Source: an uncultured Clostridia bacterium (GTDB taxonomy: Bacteria > Bacillota > Clostridia > Lachnospirales > CAG-274). From it: DNA of 37,930 nt. Below are positions 36,888-37,930 of the stretch, piece after piece (positions within the stretch are counted from its first letter, which is position 1; every line of letters starts with the position of its first letter). The position numbers and the translations under genes were made by a program. The notes beneath the pieces were generated by a model that was given only the letters and a program-made list of their open reading frames with translations, searched no databases and was not told the origin of the DNA. The stretch spans positions 1 to 37,930 of the forward strand of contig CANRBC010000023.1 of assembly GCA_947628755.1 (NCBI GenBank). The letters run 5' to 3'.

Positions 36888-37190
36888 AATTTTTGTTTAT
36901 ATTAGTGAAATCGACCCTATCGGCAGCCCAATGCAATATTATTTTAAATTCAACGAAGTAGTTGGGCTGCCACTTCCCCTTCTCTGAAGGGGAAGCTCAG
37001 GAGTACGCACTTCTCATTCTTAAATTGACAATAAAGCCAGCTTTACAACATTATTAGAGCATTTGAGGATTATCAACCTAAGGCGTCCCTTCAGAGAAGG
37101 GAAGCTGTCAGCGCAGTCAAAGACTCTGAAACAATAAGACTTTGAACTGCGCTGACTGAAGGGTCGACTTTATTACGCTAAACAAAAATT
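36888..37190. mobile_element. MITE-like palindromic element, copy 2 (inverted relative to copy 1)
   Basis: The ends are a perfect 12-bp inverted repeat, AATTTTTGTTTA (36888-36899) and TAAACAAAAATT (37179-37190). Nested TCGACCC (36911) and GGGTCGA (to 37167) lie inside. Internal hairpins: GGCAGCCCAA/TTGGGCTGCC, CTTCCCCTTC/GAAGGGGAAG, TCAGCGCAGT/ACTGCGCTGA. CCTAAGGCGTCCCTTCAGAG is shared exactly with copy 1. A related stem (about 37199-37255) adjoins it, as in copy 1. It separates the degenerate repeat from the intact array. Confidence 0.7.
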
Positions 37191-37265
37191 TATCCATAAA
37201 TCAAATAAAGCTGTCACATTATGACTTTTTCACTCATAAATCATAACGCGGCAGCTCCGCAACCT

Positions 37266-37640
37266 GTTTCAATCCCCTTGCGGGGCGCGGGTTGCGACCA
37301 GGATGAGAGGATGAATATCTTATCTTTTATCAGTTTCAATCCCCTTACGGGGCGCGGGTTGCGACGTTGATCCTCTTGAGGGAATGGACGAAAATAACTG
37401 TTTCAATCCCCTTACGGGGCGCGGGTTGCGACCCCGAAGAAAGCAAGGAATTACAGAAGTTAAGAGAAGGTTTCAATCCCCTTACGGGGCGCGGGTTGCG
37501 ACTTGCCCTTCCCAGCTATGATTTCATTTGTATCTAATGGTTTCAATCCCCTTACGGGGCGCGGGTTGCGACACTCATGGAGTGGCGTAAATGACTTGAT
37601 TACAAAGGTTTCAATCCCCTTGCGGGGCGCGGGTTGCGAC
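37266..37640 (-). CRISPR. CRISPR array, 6 repeats of 33 bp, 5 spacers
   Basis: Repeats at 37266-37298, 37333-37365, 37400-37432, 37470-37502, 37540-37572 and 37608-37640; spacers of 34, 34, 37, 37 and 35 bp. The first and last repeats read CCCCTTGCGGGG and the four middle ones CCCCTTACGGGG. On the minus strand the repeat ends in ATTGAAAC, the standard type III crRNA handle, and has a CCCC/GGGG stem. So the array is transcribed right to left, the same way as the cas genes. The leader is therefore on the right. No adaptation genes are in the window. Confidence 0.97.
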
Positions 37641-37790
37641 TGCCTGCCTCTCAAGCCCTCATTTCATGAGGCTTACAGAGGGCAAAAGTGCGAATCGCCG
37701 TTTTTTTGTCCTTCCCTGCTTCAATATTATACCACATTCGCACTTTTGTCAACAAAATATGCAAAATTATTTGAGTTATAAATCGAAAAA
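37641..37790 (-). promoter_or_regulatory. CRISPR leader with promoter and 13-bp inverted repeat
   Basis: On the minus strand TTGACA (37747-37752), 15 bp, TATAAT (37726-37731) with TGG before it (extended -10); transcription would start near 37719 and enter the array. A perfect 13-bp inverted repeat (37683-37695 and 37736-37748, core AAAAGTGCGAAT) has one arm between -35 and -10 and the other about 25 bp after the start, so it cannot be only an RNA stem. A second palindrome (AAGCC[C]TCAT TTC ATGAGGCTT) lies 10-30 bp from the first repeat. Confidence 0.7.
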
Positions 37791-37791
37791 C

Positions 37792-37810
37792 GGGAGAGCG
37801 AAGCTCTCCC
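37792..37810. repeat. Short hairpin right of the leader
   Basis: GGGAGAGC, GAA, GCTCTCCC: an 8-bp stem with a 3-nt loop. From here to the window end (37930) no gene is seen. Confidence 0.55.
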
Positions 37811-37930
37811 CTACGGTCAAATTTTTTTGATTTTTCTACGGTGTCGCAACTGTGGGCTGTGTGAAAAAATTTCTGTAAATTGGCTTTCTATGATAATTTC
37901 AAAGAATAATTGGTGGGCAGTTGAGCAGTT

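Noticed and set aside
36724..36936. Minus-strand ORF of 70 codons across the degenerate repeat
   Set aside because: It crosses a terminator, the degenerate repeat and the MITE edge; no family or ribosome binding site.
37266..37640. Array transcribed left to right (plus strand)
   Set aside because: The ATTGAAAC handle and the TTGACA/TATAAT promoter are both on the minus strand, to the right.
37460..37654. Minus-strand ORF with repeated SQPAPRKGIETF
   Set aside because: It is a translation of the CRISPR repeats, with no ribosome binding site.
37503..37781. Plus-strand ORF across the array and leader
   Set aside because: It runs through repeats and leader, opposite to the direction of transcription.

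Overview
The window looks like the chromosome of an anaerobic, endospore-forming, low-to-mid GC Firmicute (class Clostridia, probably gut-associated). The reasons are the classic Firmicutes run rsmB-rlmN-prpC-prkC-rsgA-rpe-thiN, a SipL-type spore coat morphogenetic protein (SPOCS domains plus LysM), strong AGGAGG ribosome binding sites, several TTG starts, and an F-type ATP synthase whose c subunit carries the sodium-binding signature of anaerobes. The species cannot be named from the sequence alone.

Layout. 1-1600: an IS3-family insertion sequence with a nonsense-mutated transposase, the edge of a second copy, and a palindromic repeat. 1597-9735 (minus strand): an L,D-transpeptidase and the tightly packed housekeeping run for rRNA modification, Ser/Thr kinase/phosphatase signalling, ribosome assembly and thiamine pyrophosphate. 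9859-11094 (plus): a PlsC acyltransferase and a SHOCT-like/amphipathic-repeat protein, then a MITE-like element. 11433-16235 (minus): acetyltransferase, Nim-like flavoprotein, aminotransferase, SipL and an Mrp ATPase. 16240-17236: no gene, but a promoter-like site and tandem ~148 bp units made of small hairpins, two of which show compensatory base changes. 17237-24356 (plus): complete atpZ-atpI-atpBEFHAGDC operon. 24357-25327: palindromes, a candidate structured RNA, two gene remnants and the terminator of the next operon.

25328-37930 is a type III CRISPR-Cas locus read on the minus strand from right to left: leader with a strong promoter, a six-repeat array, a degenerate repeat and terminator, two tandem 10-codon hydrophobic mini-ORFs, then cas10, cas7, csx10 (cas5-like, with a possible Cas11-like tail), a tandem cas7-cas7, csx19, a cas7 with a large insertion, a CARF-HEPN RNase, a small Rossmann-like protein with a non-canonical start, a second CARF-HEPN RNase and cas6. 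No cas1/cas2 is present. The composition matches subtype III-D, close to the 'III-D2/III-Dv' arrangement, but with Cas7 and Cas5 encoded separately. The subunit order is the same as the domain order of the single-protein type III-E effector Cas7-11.

In this model Cas6 trims crRNAs, the Cas7/Csx10/Csx19 proteins form the RNA-guided complex, Cas10 (AGDD palm, no HD domain) makes cyclic oligoadenylate, and the two CARF-HEPN RNases respond to it. The least explained parts are the mini-ORF/degenerate-repeat segment between array and cas10, the hairpin units ahead of the ATP synthase operon, and the palindrome-rich stretch after atpC.
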